DNA of 64,000 bases. Source: Paucimonas lemoignei. GTDB taxonomy: Bacteria; Pseudomonadota; Gammaproteobacteria; Pseudomonadales; Pseudomonadaceae. Below, in pieces: positions 1-10,365 of this stretch. The stretch is from assembly GCA_900475325.1 (NCBI GenBank), contig LS483371.1, forward strand, positions 1,178,001-1,242,000, written 5' to 3'. The first letter of the stretch is position 1, and each line of letters begins with the position of its first letter. Under the pieces are notes generated by a model. It was not told the origin of the DNA. It saw only the letters and a list, made by a program, of their open reading frames with translations, and did no database searches. A program made the translations under genes and the position numbers.

Positions 1-336
1 TTCCTGCGTCCAGGTACCGGTAACATCTCCATCAACAACCGTTCGCTGGACAATTTCTTCGGCCGCGAAACTGCCCGCATGGTAGTTCGTCAGCCGCTGG
101 AACTGACTGAGACTGTCGAGAAGTTCGACATCTACGTCACTGTCATCGGCGGTGGTGTAAGTGGTCAAGCTGGCGCAATCCGCCACGGTATCACTCGCGC
201 TCTGATGCAGTACGACGAAACCCTGCGTGGCGCTCTGCGCAAAGCTGGCTTCGTTACTCGCGACGCCCGTGAAGTTGAACGTAAGAAAGTCGGTCTGCGT
301 AAAGCGCGTAAGCGTCCGCAGTACTCGAAGCGTTAA
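1..336 (+). CDS. rpsI: 30S ribosomal protein S9, 5' end cut by window
   Basis: Component of the small ribosomal subunit. The reading frame is open from base 1 and gives 111 residues ending in the basic tail RKRPQYSKR typical of S9, whose C terminus reaches the tRNA P site. The family is usually about 130 residues, so roughly 19 N-terminal residues lie outside the window. The gene normally follows rplM, which would be just upstream. A strong terminator follows 20 bases after the stop. Identity is certain from the sequence; only the start is missing. Confidence 0.97.
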
Positions 337-356
337 TTCGCTCTTCGTTCAAAAAG

Positions 357-392
357 AACGCCCAGCCTCCTCACGGAGCTGGGCGTTTTTTT
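357..392 (+). terminator. Rho-independent terminator of rpsI
   Basis: A perfect 10-bp stem (357-366 with 378-387) with an 11-base loop runs into a T tract ending at 392. It lies 20 bases past the rpsI stop and separates the ribosomal operon from petABC. Confidence 0.93.
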
Positions 393-591
393 ATGGGCGT
401 CTATTATACATGTGACAACGTGACTCATTCCGCGCAGGCCCCGGATTACAAGGCATGCGGCTTTTCGGCAAATGTAATGCCCTTGTAGTTTGAAGGGTTT
501 CTATTTACCATTCGGCAAAATTTGGATACCCGAATTTTATTTAACTAGACGCCTGATTAAACAGGCCACATAGCTGATGGGAGAGGACGGA

Positions 592-1185
592 ATGAGCAAT
601 GACGGCGTGAATGCAGGCCGGCGTCGCTTCCTCGTGGCGGCCACATCTGTGGTTGGTGCAGCAGGAGCGGTGGGGGCTGCGGTCCCGTTCGTGGGGTCAT
701 GGTTTCCCAGTGCCAAGGCGAAAGCTGCGGGCGCACCAGTGAAGGTAAACATCAGCAAAATCGAAGCAGGGCAGCAGATGATCGCGGAGTGGCGCGGTCA
801 GCCAGTGTTCATTGTTCGTCGCACCGAAGAAATCCTGGGCAACCTGGGCAAAATCACGGGTCAGTTGTCCGATCCCGAGTCCAAAAACTCGGTCCAGCCC
901 GCTTACGTTGACCCCGTTGTCCGCTCGATCAAGCCGGAAATCCTGCTGTTGATCGGCATCTGCACCCACTTGGGTTGCTCCCCGACCTTCCGTCCCGAAG
1001 TCGCTCCTGCCGATCTGGGCAAAGACTGGGTAGGGGGTTACTTCTGTCCTTGTCATGGCTCTCACTACGACCTCGCTGGCCGGGTCTACAAGTCGCAACC
1101 CGCGCCTTTGAATCTGCCGGTGCCGCCGCATTCCTATGAGTCGGACAATATCATTGTCATTGGCGTCGATCAGGAGAACGCGTGA
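592..1185 (+). CDS. petA: Ubiquinol-cytochrome c reductase, Rieske iron-sulfur subunit
   Basis: Rieske [2Fe-2S] subunit of the cytochrome bc1 complex; it moves an electron from ubiquinol to cytochrome c1 on the periplasmic side. The 197-residue product has an N-terminal twin-arginine stretch (RRRFL) before a hydrophobic anchor at about residues 15-35, as expected for a Tat-dependent Rieske protein. The cluster ligands are in CTHLGC (119-124) and CPCHGSH (147-153). An in-frame ATG at 577 exists, but the GGAGAGG site at 580-586 is well spaced for the ATG at 592, which also gives the usual MSNDGVNAGRR start. The stop overlaps the petB start by one base (TGATG). Confidence 0.95.
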   Translation: MSNDGVNAGRRRFLVAATSVVGAAGAVGAAVPFVGSWFPSAKAKAAGAPVKVNISKIEAGQQMIAEWRGQPVFIVRRTEEILGNLGKITGQLSDPESKNSVQPAYVDPVVRSIKPEILLLIGICTHLGCSPTFRPEVAPADLGKDWVGGYFCPCHGSHYDLAGRVYKSQPAPLNLPVPPHSYESDNIIVIGVDQENA

Positions 1186-2396
1186 TGAGCAAGTTCATGG
1201 ATTGGATAGATGCTCGTTTCCCGGCCACAAAGATGTGGGAAGACCATCTCAGCAAGTATTACGCCCCAAAAAACTTCAATTTCTTCTACTTCTTCGGCTC
1301 GCTGGCTTTGCTGGTGTTGGTCAATCAGATTCTCACCGGTGTCTGGCTGACCATGAGCTACACCCCTTCGGCCGAAGAAGCCTTTGCGTCTGTCGAATAC
1401 ATCATGCGCGACGTCGAGTACGGCTCAATCCTGCGTCTGCTGCATTCCACCGGCGCTTCAGCGTTCTTCATCGTGGTTTATCTGCACATGTTTCGCGGCC
1501 TGCTTTATGGCTCGTATCAGAAGCCGCGCGAGCTGGTGTGGATCTTCGGCATGCTGATCTACCTGGCGCTCATGGCCGAGGCTTTCATGGGCTATCTGCT
1601 GCCTTGGGGGCAGATGTCCTATTGGGGCGCGCAGGTAATCATTTCACTGTTCGGCGCTATCCCCGTCATCGGCGATGATCTGACCCAGTGGATTCGCGGC
1701 GATTACCTGATCTCCGGGATCACCCTCAACCGCTTCTTCGCGCTGCACGTGGTCGCGCTGCCCATCGTGGTCCTTGGTCTGGTGGTCCTGCATATCCTGG
1801 CGCTGCATGAAGTGGGTTCGAACAACCCCGATGGCGTCGATATCAAGAAGCACAAAGACGAAAACGGTATCCCGCTGGATGGTATTCCGTTCCACCCTTA
1901 CTACACCCTCAAAGACATCGTCGGCGTGGTGGTGTTCTTGTTCGTGTTCTGCTCCATTGTGTTCTTCTTCCCCGAAATGGGAGGCTACTTCCTCGAAAAG
2001 CCTAACTTCGAGGTAGCAAACGCATTCAAGACGCCCGAGCACATCGCGCCGGTCTGGTACTTCACACCGTTCTACGCCATCTTGCGCGCCATCCCTGACA
2101 AGCTCATGGGGGTCATGGCCATGGGCGCGGCCATTGCGGTGCTGTTTGTGCTGCCCTGGCTGGACCGAAGCCCGGTCAAGTCCATGCGTTACAAGGGCTG
2201 GATGAGCAAGATCTGGTTGCTGGTGTTCTGTGTATCTTTCGTGATCCTCGGTGTACTGGGCGTCCTGGCTCCCACGCCTGAGCGCACGTTGCTGTCGCAG
2301 GTGTGCACCTTCCTGTACTTCGCCTACTTCATTCTGATGCCGTTCTATACCCGGCTCGAGAAGACCAAACCGGTTCCAGAAAGGGTGACTGGCTGA
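1185..2396 (+). CDS. petB: Cytochrome b of the bc1 complex
   Basis: Di-heme membrane subunit of the bc1 complex that holds the quinol oxidation and reduction sites. It is 403 residues with about eight to nine membrane helices. The PWGQMSYWGA stretch, the paired histidines in helices B and D (for example RLLHSTGAS and FFALHVV), and the PEWY-like quinol-site motif, here PVWYF, are visible. The GTG at 1182 directly before could also be used, but ATG 1185 fits the family. It is coupled to petA and petC by one-base stop/start overlaps, so the three subunits are probably made in step. Confidence 0.95.
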   Translation: MSKFMDWIDARFPATKMWEDHLSKYYAPKNFNFFYFFGSLALLVLVNQILTGVWLTMSYTPSAEEAFASVEYIMRDVEYGSILRLLHSTGASAFFIVVYLHMFRGLLYGSYQKPRELVWIFGMLIYLALMAEAFMGYLLPWGQMSYWGAQVIISLFGAIPVIGDDLTQWIRGDYLISGITLNRFFALHVVALPIVVLGLVVLHILALHEVGSNNPDGVDIKKHKDENGIPLDGIPFHPYYTLKDIVGVVVFLFVFCSIVFFFPEMGGYFLEKPNFEVANAFKTPEHIAPVWYFTPFYAILRAIPDKLMGVMAMGAAIAVLFVLPWLDRSPVKSMRYKGWMSKIWLLVFCVSFVILGVLGVLAPTPERTLLSQVCTFLYFAYFILMPFYTRLEKTKPVPERVTG

Positions 2397-3178
2397 TGAA
2401 AAAGCTATTTGCGGTATTGTTTCTTGCTGCTCTGCCAATGCTGTCATTTGCCGCCGAGCACGGTGGCCCTGAGCTGGAAAGCGTGGACATCGACGTATCT
2501 GACAAGGCCGCCATGCAGGATGGTGCGCGAACCTTCGCCAACTATTGCATGGGCTGCCACAGCGCCAAATTCCAGCGTTACGAACGGGTGGCCGATGACT
2601 TGGGTATTCCCCATGAGCTGATGCTCGAAAAACTGGTGTTCACCGGTGCCAAGATTGGTGACCACATGAATATCGGCATGCAGTCCAGCGACGCCAAGAC
2701 CTGGTTCGGCGCTGCCCCACCGGATTTGACCCTCGTGGCGCGGGTACGGGGTACAGACTGGCTGTACGGTTACCTGCGTTCGTTCTACGAAGACCCGGCT
2801 CGGCCGTGGGGCGTGAACAACAAAGTGTTTCCCAACGTCGGCATGCCCAACGTGCTGTCAGGCTTGCAAGGTCGTCAGGTCGTAGGCTGCAAGCAGGTCC
2901 AGATGATCGAGGATGGCAAGAAGCAGTTCGACCCGCTGACCGGTGCGCCGCTGACGCATGAGGCCTGTGATCAACTGACCATCGTGCCCAAGACCGGTAG
3001 CCTGACTCCCGAGCAGTTCGACGAGAAGATCAAGAATCTGGTGACCTTCCTGGCTTATTCGGCGAACCCGGTAAAATTGCAGCATCAGCGGATCGGTACC
3101 TACGTGCTGCTTTATCTGGCCTTCTTCTTTGTCTTCGCTTATCTGCTCAAGCGTGAATACTGGAAGGACGTTCACTGA
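2396..3178 (+). CDS. petC: Cytochrome c1 of the bc1 complex
   Basis: Heme-c subunit that passes electrons from the Rieske protein to soluble cytochrome c. The 260-residue product has a Sec signal peptide ending near SFAA (residue 20), one CMGCH heme-attachment motif at 51-55 and a C-terminal membrane anchor (about 230-250) followed by a short basic cytoplasmic tail. The start overlaps the petB stop (TGATG). A longer in-frame extension to 2303 runs inside petB and lacks a ribosome site, so it is rejected. Confidence 0.95.
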   Translation: MKKLFAVLFLAALPMLSFAAEHGGPELESVDIDVSDKAAMQDGARTFANYCMGCHSAKFQRYERVADDLGIPHELMLEKLVFTGAKIGDHMNIGMQSSDAKTWFGAAPPDLTLVARVRGTDWLYGYLRSFYEDPARPWGVNNKVFPNVGMPNVLSGLQGRQVVGCKQVQMIEDGKKQFDPLTGAPLTHEACDQLTIVPKTGSLTPEQFDEKIKNLVTFLAYSANPVKLQHQRIGTYVLLYLAFFFVFAYLLKREYWKDVH

Positions 3179-3400
3179 CTTTGTAACGCCAAGACAACAC
3201 TTCGCGCCTTCGGGCGCCTCTCAAGGCAAAAACGCAGGGCAAATGTCGCTGTGACGGTAAGATTGCAGAATTTACATGTCGTAAATGAGCTATCTTGTCG
3301 CCCGCACCGATCACTGCCTCAATGCGGTCGTTGCGGGAGGCGCCCGAGGGCGCGTTTCGTTTTCCGTTTTTCATAAATTCAACAAGCGAGGAGGACCGCC

Positions 3401-4018
3401 ATGGGCGTGACCAACCGGTTGGCCTGTTACTCCGACCCCGCCGACCACTATTCCCATCGCGTGCGCATTGTGCTCGCCGAGAAAGGTGTCAGCGCCGAAA
3501 TCATCGATGTTGTGTCGGGTACCCACCCGGCGAAATTGATCGAGGTCAATCCCTACGGCAGCGTGCCGACCCTGGTTGATCGTGACCTGGCGTTGTACGA
3601 GTCGACCGTGGTGATGGAATATCTGGATGAGCGTTATCCGCATCCGCCTTTGCTGCCGGTCTACCCGGTGGCGCGTGCCAACAGCCGCCTGTTGATCCAT
3701 CGGATCCAGCGTGACTGGTGCGCACTGGTCGACCTGATCCTGGAGCCGCGCAGCAAAGAAAGCGCTCGGGTCCAGGCTCGAAAAGAGCTGCGCGAAAGCC
3801 TGACCGGCGTTTCGCCACTGTTCGCCGAGAAAGCTTTTTTCCTCAGTGACGAGCAAAGCTTGGTCGATTGCTGTCTATTGCCCATACTCTGGCGCTTGCC
3901 CGTGCTGGGTATCGAATTGCCACGGCCTGCCAAGCCGTTGCTTGATTATATGGAGCGCCAATTTGCGCGTGAGGCATTTCAGGCAAGTCTGTCTGCTGCC
4001 GAACGTGACATGCGCTAA
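3401..4018 (+). CDS. sspA: Stringent starvation protein A, GST fold
   Basis: RNA-polymerase-associated regulator of the stationary-phase and starvation response. The 205-residue product has an N-terminal thioredoxin-like domain (about 8-85) starting RLACYSDP and a helical C-terminal GST domain. SspA proteins lack glutathione chemistry and bind RNA polymerase instead. A strong site (GAGGAGG at 3389-3395) precedes the ATG. It sits 222 bases after petC and 17 before sspB; the petC-sspAB order is common in gamma-proteobacteria. Confidence 0.93.
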   Translation: MGVTNRLACYSDPADHYSHRVRIVLAEKGVSAEIIDVVSGTHPAKLIEVNPYGSVPTLVDRDLALYESTVVMEYLDERYPHPPLLPVYPVARANSRLLIHRIQRDWCALVDLILEPRSKESARVQARKELRESLTGVSPLFAEKAFFLSDEQSLVDCCLLPILWRLPVLGIELPRPAKPLLDYMERQFAREAFQASLSAAERDMR

Positions 4019-4035
4019 GGCCTAAGGAGCCGTTG

Positions 4036-4446
4036 ATGAACTCCAGTCGCCCTTATCTGATTCGTGCTCTCTATGAGTGGATCGTCGATAACGATTGCAC
4101 CCCGCATATGCTGGTCAATGCGGAATACCCATCGGTACAGGTCCCGCAAGGGTTTGCCAACGATGGGCAAATTGTCCTGAACATCTCCCCGTCGGCTGTT
4201 CGCCATCTGCATATGGATAACGACGCGGTCAGCTTTGAAGGCCGCTTCGGTGGCGTTCCGCATACCCTGTACGTCCCTGTGGCGGCCATTCTGGGCATCT
4301 ACGCCCGGGAGAATGGGCAGGGTATGGTTTTCGATCTGGAGCCTGCGTTCGAAGACGACGAAAGCATTGAGCAGGATGACGAGACTCCACCTGATGACGA
4401 GCCACCGCGTCCTACCGGCCGGCCAAGTCTGAAAGTCGTGAAGTAA
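4036..4446 (+). CDS. sspB: ClpXP adaptor SspB
   Basis: Adaptor that hands ssrA-tagged proteins to ClpXP. The 136-residue product has the folded substrate-binding domain (about 1-110), then an acidic, proline-rich linker and a C-terminal PSLKVVK. That tail matches the short ClpX-docking peptide of SspB. A TTG three bases upstream is in frame, but the ATG at 4036 with AAGGAG at 4024-4029 is preferred. It is probably cotranscribed with sspA and ends just before a bidirectional terminator. Confidence 0.94.
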   Translation: MNSSRPYLIRALYEWIVDNDCTPHMLVNAEYPSVQVPQGFANDGQIVLNISPSAVRHLHMDNDAVSFEGRFGGVPHTLYVPVAAILGIYARENGQGMVFDLEPAFEDDESIEQDDETPPDDEPPRPTGRPSLKVVK

Positions 4447-4460
4447 TCGCGTTCAAGAAA

Positions 4461-4486
4461 AAGGCGACCCTAGGGTCGCCTTTTTT
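4461..4486. terminator. Bidirectional terminator between sspB and the BON lipoprotein gene
   Basis: A 10-bp perfect stem (4461-4470 with 4473-4482) is followed on the plus strand by a T tract to 4486 and preceded by an A tract. It can therefore end transcription from both convergent genes. Confidence 0.92.
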
Positions 4487-4506
4487 GTGCGTGGTGTTTG
4501 AGCCGA

Positions 4507-5705
<1,199 letters not shown>

Positions 5706-5839
5706 CTATTGGGGCGAATTCAGGCGTGTCCTGAAGGCTTCCCGGCACAAACCTGTGCAAGCACTGCAGAGCAGTAGCGAAATCGGTATTGGGTGGTGTT
5801 GCAGGCGTTGCGTGCTGTTTGCTCGGGCATTGGCAGGCA

Positions 5840-6211
5840 TCAACTTTCAAAAGCATGTTTGATCCATTTCAGGGGAGAGCCGCAATCTGCCGCGCCCTCG
5901 ACCGCTACAACGTCAAACCGGCAGGCTGAATCAGCCCATCGTGTTTCTTTCTGCAGGAACAGCTGCGCGGCGAGAATCACCTTTTGCTGTTTGCGAAAAT
6001 CGACGCTTTCAATCGCACCGCCCCAGGCGGAATGTCGCCGGTAGCGAACTTCGACGAATACTACTGTATCTCCGTCGAGCATGACCAGATCAAGCTCACC
6101 TCGTTTGCATGACCAGTTCTGTGCGATGAGCTGCAAACCGTGCTGCTGTAAATGCTGCAGGGCGTAGGCCTCAGCCTCGCGCCCTGCATTCAGGCGGGTG
6201 TTGCCCTGCAT
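5840..6211 (-). CDS. yraN: UPF0102 family YraN, endonuclease-like fold
   Basis: Small 123-residue protein of the YraN family. It has the nuclease-superfamily pattern GREAEAYALQHL, then CKRGELDLVMLD and VVFVEVRYR, that is an acidic residue followed by an E-x-K/R-like strand as in Holliday-junction-resolvase-type folds. The biochemical role is not established. The ATG follows the lpoA stop directly (TAAATG), so it is read from the same transcript. The 164 bases between it and the SIS-domain gene show no gene. Confidence 0.9.
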   Translation of the reverse strand: MQGNTRLNAGREAEAYALQHLQQHGLQLIAQNWSCKRGELDLVMLDGDTVVFVEVRYRRHSAWGGAIESVDFRKQQKVILAAQLFLQKETRWADSACRFDVVAVEGAADCGSPLKWIKHAFES

Positions 6212-8026
6212 TTACTGAGCGGTGTCCGGCAGGCGCTGGATCTTGCCATCGACGAACTGGGCCCATGGCAGTTGACGTTCAACGCGGCGCGTCGGGCTCA
6301 TGCTCAAGCTACCGGACAGACCATCGACACGGCTTTCCGGCAGGGTTTTGAGCTGGCTCAGACGCGGTGCCAAGCGGTAGGCATCCACGCCCATGGCGTA
6401 GAGTCGGCCCAGAGGTCCTGCCGCTGCTGGCCATTGAGTGATCACTTGCTGACGCAATGGATCAGTGGAGCTGAGCAGCCAAGGCGTATCGCAGAAAAGG
6501 ACGCCATTGAGGTCCATGTATTGCGCATGATCGTTGCTGTTGGTGAACAGGTGCGAAGTGGCGTACACCGGGACATCACCCGCGTACTGGAACACCATGG
6601 TCGGCTTGATCTGCTGAGCCTGCTGTGGAGTCGCGGCAAGGAACATGAAGTCGATGTCCTGGCGACGCGTCGGCTGCGCGGCCACTTGGGTGCCTACCGT
6701 GCTTTGCAGGCGCTGTGCGCGACCTTCGCTGTTGCGCAGCTGGAACAGGTCCGCCACTTGCTGGGCGAGGGCAACGGGTTGGTCAACGTGTTCGGCGGCG
6801 ATCAGCGTGCCGCCTTTGGCTTGCCAGCTCTGACGGAAGGCTTCAAGGACGCGATCACCCCATTCACCTTTCGGCACCATGGCAACGGCACTGCGCTTGC
6901 CATCAGCCCAGGCACGGCGCGCGACTTCGCGGGCTTCGTCTTCGGCGGCGAGGCCGAACTGAAACAGTTGCTGCGGACCTTCGTTGCCCACGTCGCTATA
7001 GTTCAGAGCCAGCGTCGTGATGGGCAGCTGAGGGCGGCTATTGAGTTGTTTGACCAGTGGTTTTTCCAGCGGGCCGACCACCAGTTGTACGCCTGCGGCC
7101 TGGGCCTGGCGGTAGAACTCGTCCATTGAGGTCAGGCGCGAGCTGTCGAACACTTGAATGGCGGGTGGGTTCTGACCGGCTTGCTGAGCCTGATAGTGAG
7201 CGGCCATGAAGCCTTCACGCAGTGCTTTGGCGACAGCTGCCAGCGGACCTTCCTGAGGCAGCAGCAGCGCGATTTTGGTCAGGGGCTCGCTGGTCAATGC
7301 GCGCAGCTGAGCCAGTTTCTCCGGGAGCTGGATAGCGGCGGGGTGTTTTGGATGCGCTGCTTTCCAGGTGTCGATGGCGGCTTGTTGTTGCTCCAGGGTG
7401 CCAGCACCTTTGATTGTGCGAGCCAGATCCAGCCAGCCGCCCATGTCATCAGTGGCTGTGCTCTGCAACTGTTCAGGTGGCAACGCGGCAACCATCGTCC
7501 AGATCGCGTCGTTGTTGGCGGCCAGTTCGGCACCTTGCAACAGTGGGCCGACGAATACACGCTCGCGAATGGCTGGAAGAATCTGGCCGTCGGCTTCCAG
7601 TGCTCGGGCGCGAACGGTCTGGGTGCGCACCTGTTGCTCCACGGAAAGCTCGCCCAGGCGCTGCAGGCTCGGATGGTTCAGCGCAGTCAGTGCAGCTTTA
7701 GGCTGATTGCGACCCATGGCCAGCTCGGCATCCAGCGTGACCGCGAACACCTGTTGGCCGGGTTTGAGCAGGTCTACCTGAACCTGCGCCAGGATTTGCG
7801 CAGCGCGACCAGGGTTATTCTGGCGGTTGGCCAGGTCGGCGGCGCTCAGGCGAAGCAGCGCGGCCTGATCCGGGGTTTTGGCTGTCGCCGCCTGATCGAG
7901 CAGTTGCTCGATGCTGGCGTCAGGGGTACGAGGAAGTTCGCCAAGGCTGGACGAAGGCGAGCTGGCACAAGCGGCCAACAGGGCAGCGAGGCAGAGGGCA
8001 GAGAACAGCCGCAGGCAAGCGATCAT
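6212..8026 (-). CDS. lpoA: Penicillin-binding protein activator LpoA
   Basis: Outer-membrane lipoprotein that stimulates PBP1a peptidoglycan synthesis from outside. The 604-residue product starts MIACLRLFSA with lipobox LAAC (Cys20). It has an N-terminal TPR-like helical domain (about 30-260) and a C-terminal periplasmic-binding-protein-like domain beginning near KIALLLPQEGPLAAV. The frame is open upstream to 8140, but ATG 8026 has an AGGACC site and starts the signal peptide. It diverges from rsmI across 273 bases and leads the lpoA-yraN unit, as in E. coli. Confidence 0.92.
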   Translation of the reverse strand: MIACLRLFSALCLAALLAACASSPSSSLGELPRTPDASIEQLLDQAATAKTPDQAALLRLSAADLANRQNNPGRAAQILAQVQVDLLKPGQQVFAVTLDAELAMGRNQPKAALTALNHPSLQRLGELSVEQQVRTQTVRARALEADGQILPAIRERVFVGPLLQGAELAANNDAIWTMVAALPPEQLQSTATDDMGGWLDLARTIKGAGTLEQQQAAIDTWKAAHPKHPAAIQLPEKLAQLRALTSEPLTKIALLLPQEGPLAAVAKALREGFMAAHYQAQQAGQNPPAIQVFDSSRLTSMDEFYRQAQAAGVQLVVGPLEKPLVKQLNSRPQLPITTLALNYSDVGNEGPQQLFQFGLAAEDEAREVARRAWADGKRSAVAMVPKGEWGDRVLEAFRQSWQAKGGTLIAAEHVDQPVALAQQVADLFQLRNSEGRAQRLQSTVGTQVAAQPTRRQDIDFMFLAATPQQAQQIKPTMVFQYAGDVPVYATSHLFTNSNDHAQYMDLNGVLFCDTPWLLSSTDPLRQQVITQWPAAAGPLGRLYAMGVDAYRLAPRLSQLKTLPESRVDGLSGSLSMSPTRRVERQLPWAQFVDGKIQRLPDTAQ

Positions 8027-8299
8027 GTATAGGGTCCTGATACTCGAGCAAATTAGCGGGGAATTGTACCCAAGCACTGGCATGGGTGCGACGTCGAAGG
8101 CATTTAAAGCACGTATATAACTCGTGGTACCGCCAGACACGGGGCGGTACGACTGGTTTCAAGGTGTTGCGTAGGCTCGGTCGTGACGTTCCTGTCCTTT
8201 TTGAGTCTTCCGTGAGCGTGTCGGTCTTCGTTGCAGTCGTAGTCTGTACAATGCAAACCCATCACCCTTCGCAGGGTAACAAATCATGAGGTCTGCGCT

Positions 8300-9172
8300 T
8301 TGACTGCTCCAGTTGCTTTGAATTCCGCCGCCGGTTCGCTTTATGTAGTCGCCACCCCTATCGGCAACCTGGATGACATGAGCGTGCGGGCATTGAAGGT
8401 GCTGCGCGAGGTGGCGCTGATTGCTGCTGAGGATACCCGTCACTCCATGCGATTGATGCAGCATTTCGGCATAACTACACCCTTGGCCGCGTGCCATGAG
8501 CATAACGAGCGCGACGAAGGCAGTCGTTTCATTACCCGATTGTTGGCGGGCGACAGTGTGGCGCTGATTTCCGATGCCGGTACGCCGCTTATTTCCGATC
8601 CGGGTTATCACCTGGTTCGTCAAGCGCGGGCGGCAGGCATCGCGGTGGTGCCGGTGCCGGGGGCGTGCGCGTTGATCGCCGCGTTATCGGCCGCGGGCTT
8701 GCCGTCTGACCGGTTTATTTTTGAAGGGTTTTTGCCTGCCAAGGCAGTAGGGCGTCGGGCGAGGCTAGAGTTGCTTAAGGAAGAGCCACGCACACTGATT
8801 TTCTACGAGGCGCCGCATCGTATTCTTGAGTGCCTGCAGGACCTGGAGTTGGTGTTCGGTCCTCAGCGCCCGGCGTTGCTGGCCCGGGAGCTGACCAAAA
8901 CGTTCGAAACCCTCAAGGGTTTGCCGTTGGCCGAGCTGCGCGAGTTTGTAGAAAACGACAGCAACCAGCAGCGTGGCGAGTGCGTGGTATTGGTGGCTGG
9001 CTGGACCGAACCTGAAGATGAAGATGTGATCGGCAGCGAAGCGCGGCGCATTCTGGATCTGTTGCTCGAAGAAATGCCTCTCAAGCGCGCCGCCGCATTG
9101 GCAGCCGAGATCACCGGTGTGCGCAAGAACTTGCTGTATCAAGTGGCGCTGGACAAGCAAAAGGGGGAATAA
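8300..9172 (+). CDS. rsmI: 16S rRNA 2'-O-methyltransferase (C1402)
   Basis: SAM-dependent tetrapyrrole-methylase-fold enzyme that methylates the ribose of C1402 in 16S rRNA. The 290-residue product has the N-terminal signature YVVATPIGNLDDMS, the AEDTRHS stretch and SDAGTPLISDPG. The start is TTG at 8300, preceded by GAGG at 8288-8291. The nearest ATG (8286) opens a frame that stops after five codons, and the next in-frame ATG is inside the conserved core. Its partner rsmH, which acts on the N4 of the same nucleotide, lies about 1.2 kb downstream. Confidence 0.93.
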   Translation: MTAPVALNSAAGSLYVVATPIGNLDDMSVRALKVLREVALIAAEDTRHSMRLMQHFGITTPLAACHEHNERDEGSRFITRLLAGDSVALISDAGTPLISDPGYHLVRQARAAGIAVVPVPGACALIAALSAAGLPSDRFIFEGFLPAKAVGRRARLELLKEEPRTLIFYEAPHRILECLQDLELVFGPQRPALLARELTKTFETLKGLPLAELREFVENDSNQQRGECVVLVAGWTEPEDEDVIGSEARRILDLLLEEMPLKRAAALAAEITGVRKNLLYQVALDKQKGE

Positions 9173-9243
9173 AGCGCTGCGGCGCGGGCCTGCGACGTTT
9201 TAAAGCTTGTCCTGCACCGGCTGTGCCGCTAACCTTGGCGCCG

Positions 9244-9602
9244 GAGAGTCGATTGGACAGTCGCTGCCTCTTATTGTTCGCAATTAAGGGGGGGAGGAAA
9301 GTCCGGGCTCCATAGGGCGGAGTGCCAGGTAACGCCTGGGAGGCGCGAGCCTACGGAAAGTGCCACAGAAAATAACCGCCTAAGCGCTTCGGCGCCGGTA
9401 AGGGTGAAAAGGTGCGGTAAGAGCGCACCGCACGTCTGGCAACAGTTCGTGGTCAAGGTAAACCCCACTCGGAGCAAGACCAAATAGGGTTCCAAGGCGT
9501 GGCCCGCGCTGGAACCGGGTAGGTTGCTAAAGACGTCCAGTGATGGCCGTCGTAGAGGAATGACTGTCCTCGACAGAACCCGGCTTACAGATCGACTCTC
9601 CA
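9244..9602 (+). ncRNA. rnpB: RNase P RNA, bacterial type A
   Basis: Catalytic RNA that trims tRNA 5' ends. The conserved GAGGAAAGTCCGGGCTCC core starts at 9293. The GTGCGGTAAGAGCGCACCGC element and the ACAGAACCCGGCTTAC 3' core are also present. The 5' end 9244-9253 pairs perfectly with 9591-9600, closing helix P1. A T tract follows at 9605-9610. The ends are set by the P1 helix and may be a few bases off. A minus-strand frame over it is a shadow. Confidence 0.97.
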
Positions 9603-9806
9603 CCTTTTTTCTCCCTTCGTTTCATCCGCATAACACCCCCTCGTAATACCAAAAAAATCTTACACCTCACAAATCACTTTAACTTCGGCGCGCAGCCTTT
9701 TGAGTTGCGTCGGAATTATCTGTCAGAACGCTCCCAAAATTAGCGTCAGACGTCTCATATCGCTCGTAAATCTCCGTTATGTAAGGGTTTTCCTTAGGAC
9801 CGTGCC

Positions 9807-9836
9807 TTGACGGTGTGGTGGGCGCGTTCCTATAGT
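9807..9836 (+). promoter_or_regulatory. Sigma-70 promoter of the dcw cluster (Pmra)
   Basis: TTGACG (9807-9812) and TATAGT (9831-9836) are separated by 18 bases, a strong sigma-70 match that predicts transcription from about 9843, 67 bases before mraZ. The rest of the 9603-9806 gap is AT-richer and shows no gene. Confidence 0.8.
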
Positions 9837-9842
9837 GTGCGC

Positions 9843-9868
9843 AAGTGGCAGAAAGTGGCGTGAAGTGG
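9843..9868 (+). promoter_or_regulatory. Probable MraZ operator: three 10-bp-spaced repeats
   Basis: AAGTGG occurs at 9843-9848, 9853-9858 and 9863-9868, exactly one helical turn apart. The set starts at the predicted transcription start and precedes mraZ. Known MraZ sites in E. coli and mycoplasmas are short G-rich direct repeats spaced about 10 bp apart upstream of mraZ, so autoregulation is the natural reading. Binding itself is inferred. Confidence 0.75.
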
Positions 9869-9909
9869 GTTTTTTTAACGCAAAAAGCTAGAATTCGGAG
9901 AAAGCGCCT

Positions 9910-10365
9910 GTGTTTCGTGGTGCAAACGCTATCAATCTCGATGCAAAGGGCCGTCTCGCTATGCCGAGCCGGTACCGTGACGAGTTGGATTCGCGTAGCG
10001 CAGGCCAGTTGATCGTGACAATTGACGCGGTTGATCCTTGTTTATGCCTCTACCCGCTCTCCGAATGGGAGCTGATTGAGGCCAAGTTGCGTGACCTTGC
10101 AACATTTCGTGAAGAAAACCGTCGCCTGCAACGTTTGTTGATCGGTAACGCGGTAGACCTCGAGCTGGATGGCAGTGGTCGTTTTCTGGTGCCACCGCGT
10201 CTTCGCGAATATGCCAAGTTGGATAAACGCGTGATGTTGGTTGGCCAGCTCAATAAGTTTCAACTGTGGGACGAGGACGCCTGGAACGCTCTTGCTGATG
10301 CGGATCTGGCGGCCATTCAACAACCGGGCGCGATGCCTGATGAATTACGTGATCTGATCCTGTGA
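9910..10365 (+). CDS. mraZ: Transcriptional regulator MraZ
   Basis: DNA-binding repressor of the dcw cluster, forming a ring of AbrB/SpoVT-like domains. The 151-residue product has the two tandem half-domains with DAKGR (11-15) and DGSGR (87-91). The start is GTG at 9910 with GGAGAAAG at 9897-9904; the next in-frame ATG is inside the first domain. It is the first gene of the cluster, follows its own likely operator, and overlaps rsmH by 4 bases (GTGA). Confidence 0.95.
   Translation: MFRGANAINLDAKGRLAMPSRYRDELDSRSAGQLIVTIDAVDPCLCLYPLSEWELIEAKLRDLATFREENRRLQRLLIGNAVDLELDGSGRFLVPPRLREYAKLDKRVMLVGQLNKFQLWDEDAWNALADADLAAIQQPGAMPDELRDLIL

Noticed and set aside
8231..8252. TTGCAG and TACAAT as an rsmI promoter
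   Set aside because: The two boxes are only 10 bases apart, too close for a sigma-70 promoter.
9271..9603. 110-codon minus-strand frame over rnpB
   Set aside because: The region is the RNase P RNA by its conserved cores and P1 pairing.
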